A stretch of 60,993 nucleotides of DNA from Streptomyces sp. cg36 (GTDB taxonomy: Bacteria > Actinomycetota > Actinomycetes > Streptomycetales > Streptomycetaceae). Location of the stretch: positions 1-60,993 of the forward strand of contig NZ_CP163522.1 in assembly GCF_041080675.1 (NCBI RefSeq). Direction: 5' to 3'. This document shows positions 49,445-58,020 of the stretch, piece by piece. The notes below the pieces were generated by a model, which saw only the letters and a list, made by a program, of their open reading frames with translations, did no database searches and was not told where the DNA came from. Numbering within the stretch: the first letter of the stretch is position 1; each line of letters opens with the position of its first letter. The translations under genes and the position numbers were made by a program.

Positions 49445-49741
49445 ATGAACGGTGACGAGCAGCTGCTGACCGGTCGCGTCTACGGCGCGGACCACGACGA
49501 CCCGAACCCCGGCCCGCTCCCGCACCGGACCTATGCCGAACTGGTCGGCGGCCCGCTGGACGGCCTGCTGCTCGACATCCACGGCTGGCGCACCGAGGAA
49601 GTCGACGACGGCGTCGCCCTGACCACCGAGCTGTCCCGGTGGCCCGGCGGCCGCGCCCTTTACGACCCGCAGCCCGGCGAGCCCCGCACACCCGGCCCCG
49701 GCATCAGCTGCCGCTTCCACTACTCCGGCGACACACCCTGA
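49445..49741 (+). CDS. Small hypothetical protein
   Basis: A 98-aa protein (ATG 49445) with YAELVGGPLDGLLLDI, a pattern of small beta-rich Streptomyces proteins, and a C-terminal strand. It converges on, and overlaps by 22 nt, the leftward 49720-49986 gene. Confidence 0.65.
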   Translation: MNGDEQLLTGRVYGADHDDPNPGPLPHRTYAELVGGPLDGLLLDIHGWRTEEVDDGVALTTELSRWPGGRALYDPQPGEPRTPGPGISCRFHYSGDTP

Positions 49742-49986
49742 CCCCGGCCGCCGGCCCCGCCGCCCGGGGTGCCCTCGGTCAGCTGGGCGGCGGTGTTCTC
49801 GATCCACAGCAGCGTCCACTCGACTCCGGCCCGCCACCCGGGCTCCGCGCTGTCGTACCGGCCTTCGGCGTCGGCGCGGATGTTGGCGGCGAGGGTGCGC
49901 AGGTCCTTCTGCAGTCCCTGCCGCTTGGCCGCGTCCATGGCCTGGATCATCTCGTCGGTGATGTCACCGGGTCGCAGTGCGCTCAT
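49720..49986 (-). CDS. Small hypothetical protein
   Basis: An 88-aa helical protein (ATG 49986): DITDEMIQAMDAAKRQGLQKDLRTLAANIRADAE-type helices, Trp-rich centre and a Gly tail. The 3' ends of this gene and its rightward neighbour overlap. Confidence 0.6.
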   Translation of the reverse strand: MSALRPGDITDEMIQAMDAAKRQGLQKDLRTLAANIRADAEGRYDSAEPGWRAGVEWTLLWIENTAAQLTEGTPGGGAGGRGQGVSPE

Positions 49987-50124
49987 CGCCCCACCCTGGA
50001 CGACCGACCCCGCGCAAGGCCACCCCTGCCCCTGCCTCGTGCGAAGGGCCTCGCGGCAAAGCCCTGGTCACCGCGTGATCTCCCGTGGCAGGCTCGTGAG
50101 CTTCCAGGCGGAGGGAGCGAGACG

Positions 50125-50532
50125 ATGAAGAACGGCTTCGCGGAGACGCCGGGCGAACTGTGCCCGGACTGCACAGCGGGCCCCGCCCGGGAGAACGTCC
50201 GCGTCGCGGGCGGCACGCCGTACGAGATCTGGCATACCTCCGACTGCCCGGAGTGGACCGTCATGCAGATCAGCTTGGAGGCAGGCTCCCGGCGCATCAA
50301 GGAACAGGACGCGTGGGCCAAGGAGCTCTTCCCGACCGTGCACGAGCGGCTGAAGCAGGCTGCCGAAAGCCTGCCGCCGGGCAGCCCCGCCCAGCCGTTC
50401 GTCGACGCTCTGACCGAGCTGGTCCAGGCGCAGGCCGACACCACCGGCTTCGTGGTCCTGCACCGGTGGGTGGAGATCCTGGAGCGCCACTTCCCGCCCC
50501 AACTGCCGGACCCTGAGCACACCACCGAGTAG
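50125..50532 (+). CDS. Hypothetical protein with CPDC motif
   Basis: A 135-aa protein from ATG 50125 (GAGGGAG upstream). CPDC at about 13-16 and DCPEW at about 39-43 could form a zinc knuckle, followed by helices. Not recognised. Confidence 0.7.
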   Translation: MKNGFAETPGELCPDCTAGPARENVRVAGGTPYEIWHTSDCPEWTVMQISLEAGSRRIKEQDAWAKELFPTVHERLKQAAESLPPGSPAQPFVDALTELVQAQADTTGFVVLHRWVEILERHFPPQLPDPEHTTE

Positions 50533-50535
50533 CGG

Positions 50536-50817
50536 TCAGGCGGCGTCGCCGTCGCCGGCCGGAAGCTGAGGCCGGCGGATCCGCTCACGCTCGACCTCGG
50601 CAGCGATGACCGCGCGCTGCGTCTCGCCGCGCTGCTCGATGGCCGTCCGCTCCGTCGCGCCGCGCTGCTCGATGTGCGCCTTCGCCACCCGCCCGGCCAC
50701 CGTGACCGCCGTGGCGACGGGCAAGGCCGTGACCAGGATGCCCGGCCAGGCGGAGCCGGTGAGGGAGTCGCCCGGCTGGAGGTCGGTCGGCGGAACATCA
50801 GGCTCGTCTGTACTCAT
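50536..50817 (-). CDS. Small membrane protein with EQRG repeats
   Basis: A 93-aa protein: Pro/Asp-rich start, one hydrophobic helix (about 25-43), then a charged coiled coil with the tandem repeat IEQRGATERTA/IEQRGETQRAV. Ends 3 nt from the convergent gene. Single-pass membrane protein of unknown role. Confidence 0.65.
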   Translation of the reverse strand: MSTDEPDVPPTDLQPGDSLTGSAWPGILVTALPVATAVTVAGRVAKAHIEQRGATERTAIEQRGETQRAVIAAEVERERIRRPQLPAGDGDAA

Positions 50818-50921
50818 AGCCCTCATAGTCCGGCCCTCGCACCCCTGTTGACCAGCACAGTCACCCGTACGGCCCACAGGGGGCGGTCAGGGGTCGGTGA
50901 TGTGGTCGGACTCGATGGACG

Positions 50922-51182
50922 TCACCGCTCGGGCAGCTTGCGGCGAAGACCGTCCATCGCCTTCTTCACGTCCCCGAGCTGGTCGCCCAGCACCCGCATA
51001 CGCCAGTCCAGGCGCTCCATCCGGGCAGCGGCCGCCAACGACGCGAACGTCTGCGCCATCTGCGCCGCACCCGCCTCGCCCGCCAACGCCTTCTTGACGT
51101 ACCGGGCGGCCATCGCCTCGTACTGCTTCGCGCGCTCCACCGCAGCCTTGAACTCGGGTGCGTCGTCGTCGTGTTCGGTCAT
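50922..51182 (-). CDS. Small helical hypothetical protein
   Basis: An 86-aa charged, fully helical protein (ATG 51182 behind GGGAGGGG). Divergent from the FtsK-type gene at 51393, with a 210-bp region between that would hold both promoters. No family recognised. Confidence 0.65.
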   Translation of the reverse strand: MTEHDDDAPEFKAAVERAKQYEAMAARYVKKALAGEAGAAQMAQTFASLAAAARMERLDWRMRVLGDQLGDVKKAMDGLRRKLPER

Positions 51183-51392
51183 GCAGCCCCTCCCAGGTTG
51201 ATCTCTCCCCACCGTTGTACCGACCGCGCCGCACAGGCGGAGCCGCTGCCGATTTTCGGGCCGAAAAGTTGTCCACAGATCGCAGCTCAGGGCCCACTTT
51301 TCGCCGCGCTCTATCCACAGGCCAACGGCTTTACGGTTCGTGTCCGCTTCCGGGTGTGAGGTGCCGGGACGCACACCGAAAGGGCACGACCG

Positions 51393-53321
51393 ATGGCACA
51401 GACGAAGTTCGACAAGCAGGTGGAGGAGACCGCCGAATCCCTCGCGTTCGGCATCGGCCGGTTCCTGGCCGGCCGACCGATGGACGGCGAGCGCAAGACC
51501 GACGCGACGTTCTGGCGGTCGGGCACCCGGGTCCTGCCGAAGGTCGAAGGCCGCGTCTCCCGGTCCTCCTACCGGGCCGGGTGGAAGCGCCTGACCTTCC
51601 GCATCAGCTCACTGGCCGCCGTCGGCGCGGGCGGCTACCAGGCCGGGTGGGTCCACCAGGACGCCACCGTCGCCACCGCCCAGGAGATATGGGCCAACCC
51701 CGATCCGGCGATTGCCGCGCTGGAGCAGACCGGGATCGCCGCCGCGTCGACCGCGGCTGTCGGGACCGCGGCCTACCTCGCGCTGACCCGCAAGCGCCGG
51801 GAGCTGATGCGGGAGTGGGTGCTCCCGCTCCACGAGGCCCTCGCGCTGCCGCTGCGCCTGCCGGAGCAGACCGACCCGCGCCGCTACCTCCACATCCCGC
51901 GCAACTTCTCCGAGGACGACGCGGTGATCCGCGTGGACGTGCCGGGCCGCCTGGACTTCTCCAAGGACCTGGTCGTCGACATCATCGCCACCAAGCTCGC
52001 CCTGGAGGGCGTCACCTTCTCCTGGCACCTGGCGGGCCGCGAGACGTACGTGACAGTCAAGAAGACCCGCAAGCCCCCGGCCAAGGCGGCCTTCAAGGAC
52101 CCCAAGATGCGCGAGATCGTGGCCGCCGCCAAGGAGTCCGCGCCCGTCATCGGCATCGGCTCCGCCGGGCGGATCGTCACCGTCGACCTCGACGCGGAGT
52201 CCCCGCACATCCTGGTCAACGCCTCCACGGGCGGCGGCAAGTCGGTGACCCTGCGGTGCATCGCCTGCCAGATGCTCCACCACGGCTCGCTCGTGTTCGT
52301 CCTCGACACCAAGCGGATCTCCCACCCGTGGGCGTCCGGCCTGCCCGGCGTCACGTACTGCCGCGACATCGCCGACATCCACGACCAGCTCATCGCCCTC
52401 GGCATCGAAGGCCGGCGCCGTACGCGCGTCGCCGACGAACTGGGCATCGACGCCGACCCCAAGGCCATCGGTCCGCGGCTGCTGATCCTCCTCGAAGAGG
52501 TCAACGCGACGATGAAGCAGCTGACCCGCTACTGGGAGAAGACCCGCGAGTCCGGCGACCCGAAGGTCTCCCCGGCCGTCGACGCGCTCAACGAGATCCT
52601 CTACATGGGCCGCCAGCTGCGCATGCACGTCCTCCTGGTCGCGCAGTCCGCCACCGCCCGCGCCCTGGGAGGCCCGGAGGTCCGCGAGCAGTTCTCCACC
52701 CGCATCCTCGCCAAATACAGCGTCAATGCCTGGCGGATGCTCGCCCCGGAGGTCCATCCGGCGCCGAAGTCCACCAAGCACCGCGGCCGCGCCCAGGTCG
52801 TCTCCGGCGGGTCCGCGCGGGAGACGCAGATCCTGTTCTTCACCGAGGCAGAAGCCCGCGAGTGGGCCACCACCGGCAAGCCGGCCCCGCCCGCAGTCGG
52901 CGCACAGCCGGGTCCGGTGCAGCTGCAGAAGCCGCCCGTCGGCTCCCTCACCGACGCCTGGTCCACGCCCGCCCCCGACCTGCCGCCCGTCACCGAACTG
53001 CCCGCCGACCGTGGCGCGCTCGCCGACGCCTGGAGCCTCACTCCGGCCCCGGCCGCCGACCCGGGCGGCCCCACGGACCAGACCCCGCCGCCGCCGACGG
53101 CCCCGGACGGCGACGACCAGGCGGTGGGGCTCCGTGAGGCCGCCGAACACCATCTGCCCGGCATCACCCTGGCCGCGCTGCGCTTCGCCCGCGCCAACGA
53201 CCCGGCCTTCCCCGACCCGGTCGACAAGCGCGGCGCCGAGCTCCTCTACCGCGTCGGCGACCTCAAGAAGTGGGCCCGCAACCGGCCTCGGGCCGCCACC
53301 GGCACCACCGACCTGGACTGA
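51393..53321 (+). CDS. FtsK/SpoIIIE-type DNA translocase ATPase
   Basis: A 642-aa protein distinct from TraB. Two hydrophobic segments (about 70-90 and 110-133) anchor it. The motor has Walker A NASTGGGKSV (Lys283) and Walker B LLILLEEVN (368-369), with FVLDTKRISHPWA and AQSATARALGGPEVREQFSTRI typical of FtsK-like proteins on actinobacterial plasmids. A Pro-rich linker (about 500-575) leads to a small C-terminal domain. It probably pumps DNA in transfer or partition. A non-catalytic paralogue follows. Confidence 0.85.
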   Translation: MAQTKFDKQVEETAESLAFGIGRFLAGRPMDGERKTDATFWRSGTRVLPKVEGRVSRSSYRAGWKRLTFRISSLAAVGAGGYQAGWVHQDATVATAQEIWANPDPAIAALEQTGIAAASTAAVGTAAYLALTRKRRELMREWVLPLHEALALPLRLPEQTDPRRYLHIPRNFSEDDAVIRVDVPGRLDFSKDLVVDIIATKLALEGVTFSWHLAGRETYVTVKKTRKPPAKAAFKDPKMREIVAAAKESAPVIGIGSAGRIVTVDLDAESPHILVNASTGGGKSVTLRCIACQMLHHGSLVFVLDTKRISHPWASGLPGVTYCRDIADIHDQLIALGIEGRRRTRVADELGIDADPKAIGPRLLILLEEVNATMKQLTRYWEKTRESGDPKVSPAVDALNEILYMGRQLRMHVLLVAQSATARALGGPEVREQFSTRILAKYSVNAWRMLAPEVHPAPKSTKHRGRAQVVSGGSARETQILFFTEAEAREWATTGKPAPPAVGAQPGPVQLQKPPVGSLTDAWSTPAPDLPPVTELPADRGALADAWSLTPAPAADPGGPTDQTPPPPTAPDGDDQAVGLREAAEHHLPGITLAALRFARANDPAFPDPVDKRGAELLYRVGDLKKWARNRPRAATGTTDLD

Positions 53322-53456
53322 CGGCGGTGGGTGGCGGGTCGGAAATCCGACCCGCCGCCCACCGATCCGGACCTGTCCGCTTTCCCCGACACGATCCCCC
53401 CGGCCCTGGAGAACACCCGGTTCACCAGGCACTACACAGAAGAGGAACACCCCGCC

Positions 53457-54269
53457 ATGAACAAGACCGCGCTCCCCACGAAGCTCAGCTTCCACGCCCC
53501 CGACCTGCGCGAGCAGATAGAGGCCCTGCCCGAAGGGACCGCGCTCATCGGCATCAGCACCCACGGCGACGCCATCGCCGTCGACCTGACCGGCGAATGC
53601 CCGCACGTCCTGGTCTGCACCTCCACCGGCGGCGGCAGCACCACCGTGCTGCGCTCCCTGACCGCCCAGTTCCTCCACCAGGGCGCCCACGCCCTGGTCA
53701 TCGACCCCAAGCGGATCTCCCACCTGTGGGCCAGGGGCCTGCCGACCGTCACCCACCGCGGGAACGTCGCCGGCATCCACGACGCGCTGGTCGGCCTCGG
53801 GGAGGAACTGGCGCGCCGCCTCGACCTCAACGACAGCGAGCTGGACGCCACGCCCCGGCTCATCGTCTCGGTGGACAGCGCCTACAGCGCGCTGCGCCAG
53901 CTCACCCGCTACTGGGAGACGTTCCGCGGCAAGGACGACCCGCACACCTCCCCGGCCGTCGCCGCCCTCGAGGCCGCGCTGTGGACCGGACGCGCCGCCC
54001 GCGTCCACGTCATCCTCGACGGCACGCCCGCCCCCGGCGTCCTCGGGGCCGCGCCGCACGAGATGTTCGGCACGGTGATCCTGGCCCGGGTCTCCGCCAG
54101 CACCTGGCAGCGCCTCGCCCCGCTCGCCGGCCCCGCGCCGAAGCCGAGCAAGCACGGAGGCCGCGGCCACGTCGTCCAGCACGACGGCGTTCACGAGACG
54201 CAGGCGATCTGGATGACCGACGCCGACGTCGTCACCTGGCTCACCGACCCGGACGACACCCAGAGCTGA
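53457..54269 (+). CDS. Degenerate paralogue of the FtsK-type ATPase (pseudo-ATPase)
   Basis: A 270-aa protein colinear with the motor domain of the preceding protein (PHVLVCTSTGGG against PHILVNASTGGG; VIDPKRISHLWARGLPTVT against VLDTKRISHPWASGLPGVT). The catalytic Lys of Walker A is replaced (GGGST, Ser61) and the Walker B acidic pair becomes Asp140-Ser141. It lacks the membrane and C-terminal parts. The frame is intact and codon bias normal, so it is likely a functional non-catalytic subunit or regulator and not decay. Confidence 0.82.
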   Translation: MNKTALPTKLSFHAPDLREQIEALPEGTALIGISTHGDAIAVDLTGECPHVLVCTSTGGGSTTVLRSLTAQFLHQGAHALVIDPKRISHLWARGLPTVTHRGNVAGIHDALVGLGEELARRLDLNDSELDATPRLIVSVDSAYSALRQLTRYWETFRGKDDPHTSPAVAALEAALWTGRAARVHVILDGTPAPGVLGAAPHEMFGTVILARVSASTWQRLAPLAGPAPKPSKHGGRGHVVQHDGVHETQAIWMTDADVVTWLTDPDDTQS

Positions 54270-54288
54270 CCGAGCGCCGGACACGCCA

Positions 54289-54328
54289 CGGGCCCCGGGG
54301 GAATCAGCCATGACATCCCCGGGGCCCG
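54289..54328. terminator. Bidirectional hairpin terminator
   Basis: CGGGCCCCGGGG (54289-54300) pairs perfectly with CCCCGGGGCCCG (54317-54328), between convergent genes. Confidence 0.85.
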
Positions 54329-54368
54329 GAATGGGTTCACGCTGTCCAACGACCGCGCGTCTCCAGCG

Positions 54369-54935
54369 TCACGCGGTGGCCGGCTCCGGCACTTGGAGTG
54401 CGTCCGCGACCCGACGGGCCATCGCGGCCACCTCCGGTGGGAACCGGTCCAGCGACCCGAGGTCGTCGCACAGCTTGGCCCGCAGCCCGTGCAGGCACGC
54501 CATCGTGAACAGCACCTCCGGGCTGTCCTCGGGTTGCTGCGCGCCCTCCGCCTCGCGCTGCCCGCGTCCGTACAGCATTCGCACCGTCCCGAGCTCGCTG
54601 GCGTCGGCGGGCGCCGTCTGACCGAGCAGGCCCGCCAGGTGCGCCCGGTCGTCCTCCTGGGGTCCGTCGGCTCGACTCTGCTGCTGGCTGAGCTGGAGGT
54701 AGCCGTTCAGGGTCTCCGGGTCCACGCCGTTCTGCTGGCAGTACGCGGCGATCAGCATGGCCACGCTGTTCATGGTGTCGGCCGCGTCGGTGGACCGGTA
54801 GAGCGTCATCCGCTTCCAGTCCCGGGCGACGTCCGAGGCCGCGTAGCTCATGACCTCCTGGCAGCGCTCAACCGCCTCGTACACCATCTGGTTGACCGCG
54901 CGGCGCAGCGGCTCGGGCATCGGGGTGTGTTCCAT
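54369..54935 (-). CDS. Hypothetical protein
   Basis: A 188-aa largely helical protein (ATG 54935). Q-rich centre (LQLSQQQSRADGPQEDD) and acidic linker. No family recognised. Convergent with the pseudo-ATPase gene. Confidence 0.7.
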   Translation of the reverse strand: MEHTPMPEPLRRAVNQMVYEAVERCQEVMSYAASDVARDWKRMTLYRSTDAADTMNSVAMLIAAYCQQNGVDPETLNGYLQLSQQQSRADGPQEDDRAHLAGLLGQTAPADASELGTVRMLYGRGQREAEGAQQPEDSPEVLFTMACLHGLRAKLCDDLGSLDRFPPEVAAMARRVADALQVPEPATA

Positions 54936-55126
54936 GGCCGCACGCTAGAGGCCCGCGCGCCTGGAGTCCGCCGTCGCGGCCCCGCGCTCACCCGGACGGA
55001 CCAGGAGCTGTTCCGGCCCGCCGCCCGGTGCCGGATGCTCCGGCAGCGGAGGCGCCCTTGACGCCGGTCCCGGCCTGCGGGACGGTCTGCGCAACTACGC
55101 GCAACCGAGTCACAGGGGAGTACGTG

Positions 55127-55405
55127 ATGACGCTACGGTTCGTCGGGATCGACCCCAACACCGGCGGTGAGGGATCAGCGACGGTGTGGGTGGAAGAGGA
55201 GAGCGCGGACCTGGTCCTCCAGGGCGAGGAAGCCGACGCCCTCCTCAAGTCCCTGGTCGGCTCCACCCAGTGGGTCGCCGGCCACAAGACGGGGATCCCG
55301 CCGCACGAGCGGGTGATCCGGATCCCGTTCCACATGGTGCAGATCTTGAGGGAGGCGTGCGATGCCGCTGAACGCGCAGCAGCTGAACACCGCGACGTTC
55401 GCTGA
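55127..55405 (+). CDS. Small hypothetical protein upstream of the DUF6879 gene
   Basis: A 92-aa protein (ATG 55127): beta-rich first half (LRFVGIDPNTGGEGSATVWVEEESADLVL), helical end. It overlaps the next gene by 44 nt in another frame. Probably part of the DUF6879/XRE cassette. Confidence 0.7.
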   Translation: MTLRFVGIDPNTGGEGSATVWVEEESADLVLQGEEADALLKSLVGSTQWVAGHKTGIPPHERVIRIPFHMVQILREACDAAERAAAEHRDVR

Positions 55406-55916
55406 GCTGCTCGCCGACACCCACCGCACGGCGGTCCACCTGGAGATGCGCGACCTGTACGCCGTCGGAGACGAGACGGACGACTACGCAGCCTTCCTGG
55501 CCACCGGCGTCCCCAACCTCGACCCGGCCCGCTCGTTCTGGCCGCAGTGGATGCCGCTCGTGCAGGACGCGGTCGCCCGCGGCGTGGTGATGCGCCGAGC
55601 GCGGATCGTCTCCGAGCCGGTCACCGACTACATCCGCTACGAGCACGCCATCACCCCGCTCAACCTCCAGGCCGGGGAGGACGTGCGCTGGCTGCCCCGC
55701 CGCCGCGCCTCCGACATCGCGCTGCCCGGCAACGACTTCTGGCTCCTGGACGACCGGCTCGTGCAGTTCCACCACTTCACCGGCACCGGCGACTGGGCGA
55801 CCGACGGCAAGGAGCGCACCACCGACCCGGCCGCCGTCGCCCTGTGCCGCGCCGCCTTCGAGGCGGTCTGGGAGCGCGGCGTCCCGCACGAGAAGTACAC
55901 CGTCCAGAACCACTGA
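55362..55916 (+). CDS. DUF6879-family protein
   Basis: A 184-aa protein. VHLEMRDLYAV (about 25-35), RRARIVSEPVTDYIRYEHA (about 78-96), GEDVRWLPRRRASDIALPGNDFWLLDD (about 107-133, seen as two motifs) and the final PHEKYTVQNH are hallmarks of DUF6879, a Streptomyces family usually encoded beside an XRE/DUF5753 regulator. GGGAGG lies 6 nt before ATG 55362, supporting the overlap with the upstream gene. Biochemical role unknown. Confidence 0.87.
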   Translation: MPLNAQQLNTATFAELLADTHRTAVHLEMRDLYAVGDETDDYAAFLATGVPNLDPARSFWPQWMPLVQDAVARGVVMRRARIVSEPVTDYIRYEHAITPLNLQAGEDVRWLPRRRASDIALPGNDFWLLDDRLVQFHHFTGTGDWATDGKERTTDPAAVALCRAAFEAVWERGVPHEKYTVQNH

Positions 55917-55926
55917 GCAGAGCACC

Positions 55927-56775
55927 GTGAGCGCATCCCCATCGTCCAGCGCACAGGCCGCCCGCGAGGCCCTGGCCGTGCGCCTCAGCCACCTGCGCAA
56001 GGACGCCGGCCTTTCCGGGAAGGACCTGTCCGCCCGGTGCGGCTGGCACCCGGCGAAGACCACCCGCATCCAGAAGGCCGACGCCCCGCCCTCCGACGCG
56101 GACATCCGCGCCTGGTGCGCGGCGTGCGGCGCGGACGACCAGGCCGACGACCTCATCGCCACCGCCCGCGCCGTCGACTCCATGTACCTGGAGTGGCGCC
56201 GCCTGCACAAGGACGGGATGCGCAAAGTCCAGCAGAGCTGGAACACCCTGCACGAACAGACCCGCGTCTGCCGGGTCTACGTCTCCAACGTGTTCCCGGG
56301 CTTCTTCCAGACGCCGGCCTTCGCGACCGCCCTCATGGAGCAGATCACCCGCTTCCAGGGCACCCCCAACGACGTCACCGAAGCGGTCGCCGCCCGCATC
56401 GCCCGCTCCCGCTTCCTCTACGAGGGCGGACACCGCTACGTCGTCCTCCTCGAGGAGTCCGTCCTCCGCTTCCGCACCGCCGACCCCGAGGCGATGCGCG
56501 GGCAGCTGCGCCACCTCCTGGCGGTGATGCCGCTCGCCTCCGTCTCGCTGGGCATCATCCCGTTCACCGCGCAGCGCACCGTGTGGCCGCTGGAGGCGTT
56601 CTACCTCCACGACGACACCGTGGCCGTGGTGGAGACGCTGACGGCGGAGATCAAGGTGACGCAGCCGCGCGAGCTCGCCGACTACGCCAAGGCGTTCGCC
56701 GGCCTCACGGAGATGGCCGTCTACGGCGACGCCGCCCGCGACCGCATCACGGCCGCGATCGACGCCCTGGGGTGA
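55927..56775 (+). CDS. XRE regulator with DUF5753 domain
   Basis: A 282-aa protein: HTH at about 17-65 (LRKDAGLSGKDLSARCGWHPAKTTRIQKA), then DUF5753 (about 100-280; VYVSNVFPGFFQTPAFATALM, ARSRFLYEGGHRYVVLLEESVLR, VSLGIIPF). WhiJ-like proteins of this type act with a partner (DUF397, here probably DUF6879) on development genes. GTG start 10 nt after the DUF6879 stop, so one operon. Confidence 0.9.
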   Translation: MSASPSSSAQAAREALAVRLSHLRKDAGLSGKDLSARCGWHPAKTTRIQKADAPPSDADIRAWCAACGADDQADDLIATARAVDSMYLEWRRLHKDGMRKVQQSWNTLHEQTRVCRVYVSNVFPGFFQTPAFATALMEQITRFQGTPNDVTEAVAARIARSRFLYEGGHRYVVLLEESVLRFRTADPEAMRGQLRHLLAVMPLASVSLGIIPFTAQRTVWPLEAFYLHDDTVAVVETLTAEIKVTQPRELADYAKAFAGLTEMAVYGDAARDRITAAIDALG

Positions 56776-56800
56776 ACTTCCGCAATTTCCCGCAATCTCG

Positions 56801-56830
56801 TTGAGGACGGAGCCGGAGCCTCCGTAGCGT
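56801..56830 (+). promoter_or_regulatory. Possible promoter
   Basis: TTGAGG (56801-56806), an 18-bp spacer and TAGCGT (56825-56830) lie upstream of 56874. Repeated CCGCAATTTC/CCGCAATCTC words (about 56780-56800) just before could be a regulator site. Confidence 0.4.
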
Positions 56831-56873
56831 CGAACGACACCGACGCGACCACTCAGCACACGGAGGCGGTGCC

Positions 56874-57062
56874 ATGAGCGCACCCACACCCGCCGGACCC
56901 GCACCCGACGGACCCGGCCTCCAGCGGCCCGACTTCGGCCGGCCTTCCCCCGCGCTGCTGGAGCGCGCCGTACGCGGCTACGCCCGCTTCCTCGTCGCCC
57001 CGGCCCCGGACGCCGACAGGGGCGACCACGGCCAGGCCGACGACGCGGCGGGCCTGCGGTGA
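56874..57062 (+). CDS. Small hypothetical protein
   Basis: A 62-aa Pro/Ala-rich protein (ATG 56874 behind GGAGGCGG), stop overlapping the next GTG by 4 nt. No domain recognised. Confidence 0.6.
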   Translation: MSAPTPAGPAPDGPGLQRPDFGRPSPALLERAVRGYARFLVAPAPDADRGDHGQADDAAGLR

Positions 57063-57445
57063 GCGGGGCCTACGCCGTGCTCCACGATCCCGAGGGCCTG
57101 CTGGACGCCGAACTGCCCCTGGACCGTGCCCCGCACGAGGCCCTCGTCACCGCCGTCCTCGCGTGGAAGGACCCGGACCTCGCGCCCCGCGACTACGAGC
57201 AGATCGCCCTCCAACTCACCGGACACGCCCGCGCGGTCGCCGCCGACGTCCGGCGTCTCGCCGCCGCCCTGCCCAAGAGCGACGGCCGCGGCGCCCTCGC
57301 CGAACTCATCCTCCGCGAAGCCGACGGCCGCCTGTCCGCCCCGCTCAACGGCACCGCCCGCTGCGTCCAGAACCGCGCCCGCCTCGTACAGGCCCTCTAC
57401 ACCCGGCTGGACCGCCTCACCGAACCCGCCCCGGCCACCACGTAG
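57059..57445 (+). CDS. DUF6415-like hypothetical protein
   Basis: A 128-aa helical protein (GTG, coupled). YEQIALQLTGHARAVAADVRRLAAALP and ARCVQNRARLVQALYTRLDRL resemble the small helical DUF6415 proteins common beside Streptomyces regulators. Family call tentative. Long hairpins follow. Confidence 0.6.
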   Translation: MSGAYAVLHDPEGLLDAELPLDRAPHEALVTAVLAWKDPDLAPRDYEQIALQLTGHARAVAADVRRLAAALPKSDGRGALAELILREADGRLSAPLNGTARCVQNRARLVQALYTRLDRLTEPAPATT

Positions 57446-57469
57446 TTCGCCGGGGGAGCGCCCCGAAGA

Positions 57470-57552
57470 TCCCAGTCCCTACACGCACACCAGTGCGATG
57501 CCGCAGCTCAGGACCCCCGGGCATCGCACCCCAGTGCGTGTAGGACCTGGGA
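57470..57552. terminator. Long stem-loop after the DUF6415-like gene
   Basis: An 83-nt structure of three stacked stems: TCCCAG/CTGGGA (57470-57475, 57547-57552), CCTACACGCAC/GTGCGTGTAGG and GTGCGATGCC/GGCATCGCAC, split by small internal loops. More elaborate than the other terminators here. Confidence 0.7.
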
Positions 57553-57578
57553 GCGGCCCCGCTGGCCCCGGACAGCGA

Positions 57579-57610
57579 AGGACCCCGAGCACCCGTGCGC
57601 TCGGGGTCCT
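57579..57610. terminator. Bidirectional hairpin terminator
   Basis: AGGACCCCGAGC (57579-57590) pairs perfectly with GCTCGGGGTCCT (57599-57610), 8-nt loop, between convergent genes. Confidence 0.85.
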
Positions 57611-57633
57611 GTCGCCGCTCTCACCGCTGCCGC

Positions 57634-58020
57634 TCACCAGTCGTCAGGTGCGCTGCCCACCCACGCGATCGGCCGACCTTCGCCGTTGCGACCCCAGTGC
57701 GGTTCCTCCATCGAGGTCTCGTGCCCGCCGGGCAGCACGCAGATCCGCCCCCAGCGCCCGTGCTTGCCCCCACAGAGCCCGGCGAGCCCGTCCGCGTCAC
57801 CCGCCGCCACGGCCTGGTCGTAGCGGTCCTGGAACGCCTGGAGACGGCCGCCCAGCTCCATGCCCATCTCCGTCTCCGCCGCCTCCACCCGCTCCCGCGC
57901 CTCCTGGACGCCAGGATCGGACAGCACGGCCGAGATGACGTCCTCCGCCTCCGTGAAGGCCCTGGTGCGAGCGTGCCGACGTACGGCGTCCTGCACGCGC
58001 TGTTCCTCCGCTGCGCTCAT
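57634..58020 (-). CDS. Hypothetical protein in the helicase operon
   Basis: A 128-aa protein: helical first half (VQDAVRRHARTRAFTEAEDVI), then a Gly/Trp-rich end with CGGKHGRWGRIC. ATG 58020 overlaps the helicase stop by one base (TGATG), so it is translated with it. Confidence 0.7.
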   Translation of the reverse strand: MSAAEEQRVQDAVRRHARTRAFTEAEDVISAVLSDPGVQEARERVEAAETEMGMELGGRLQAFQDRYDQAVAAGDADGLAGLCGGKHGRWGRICVLPGGHETSMEEPHWGRNGEGRPIAWVGSAPDDW

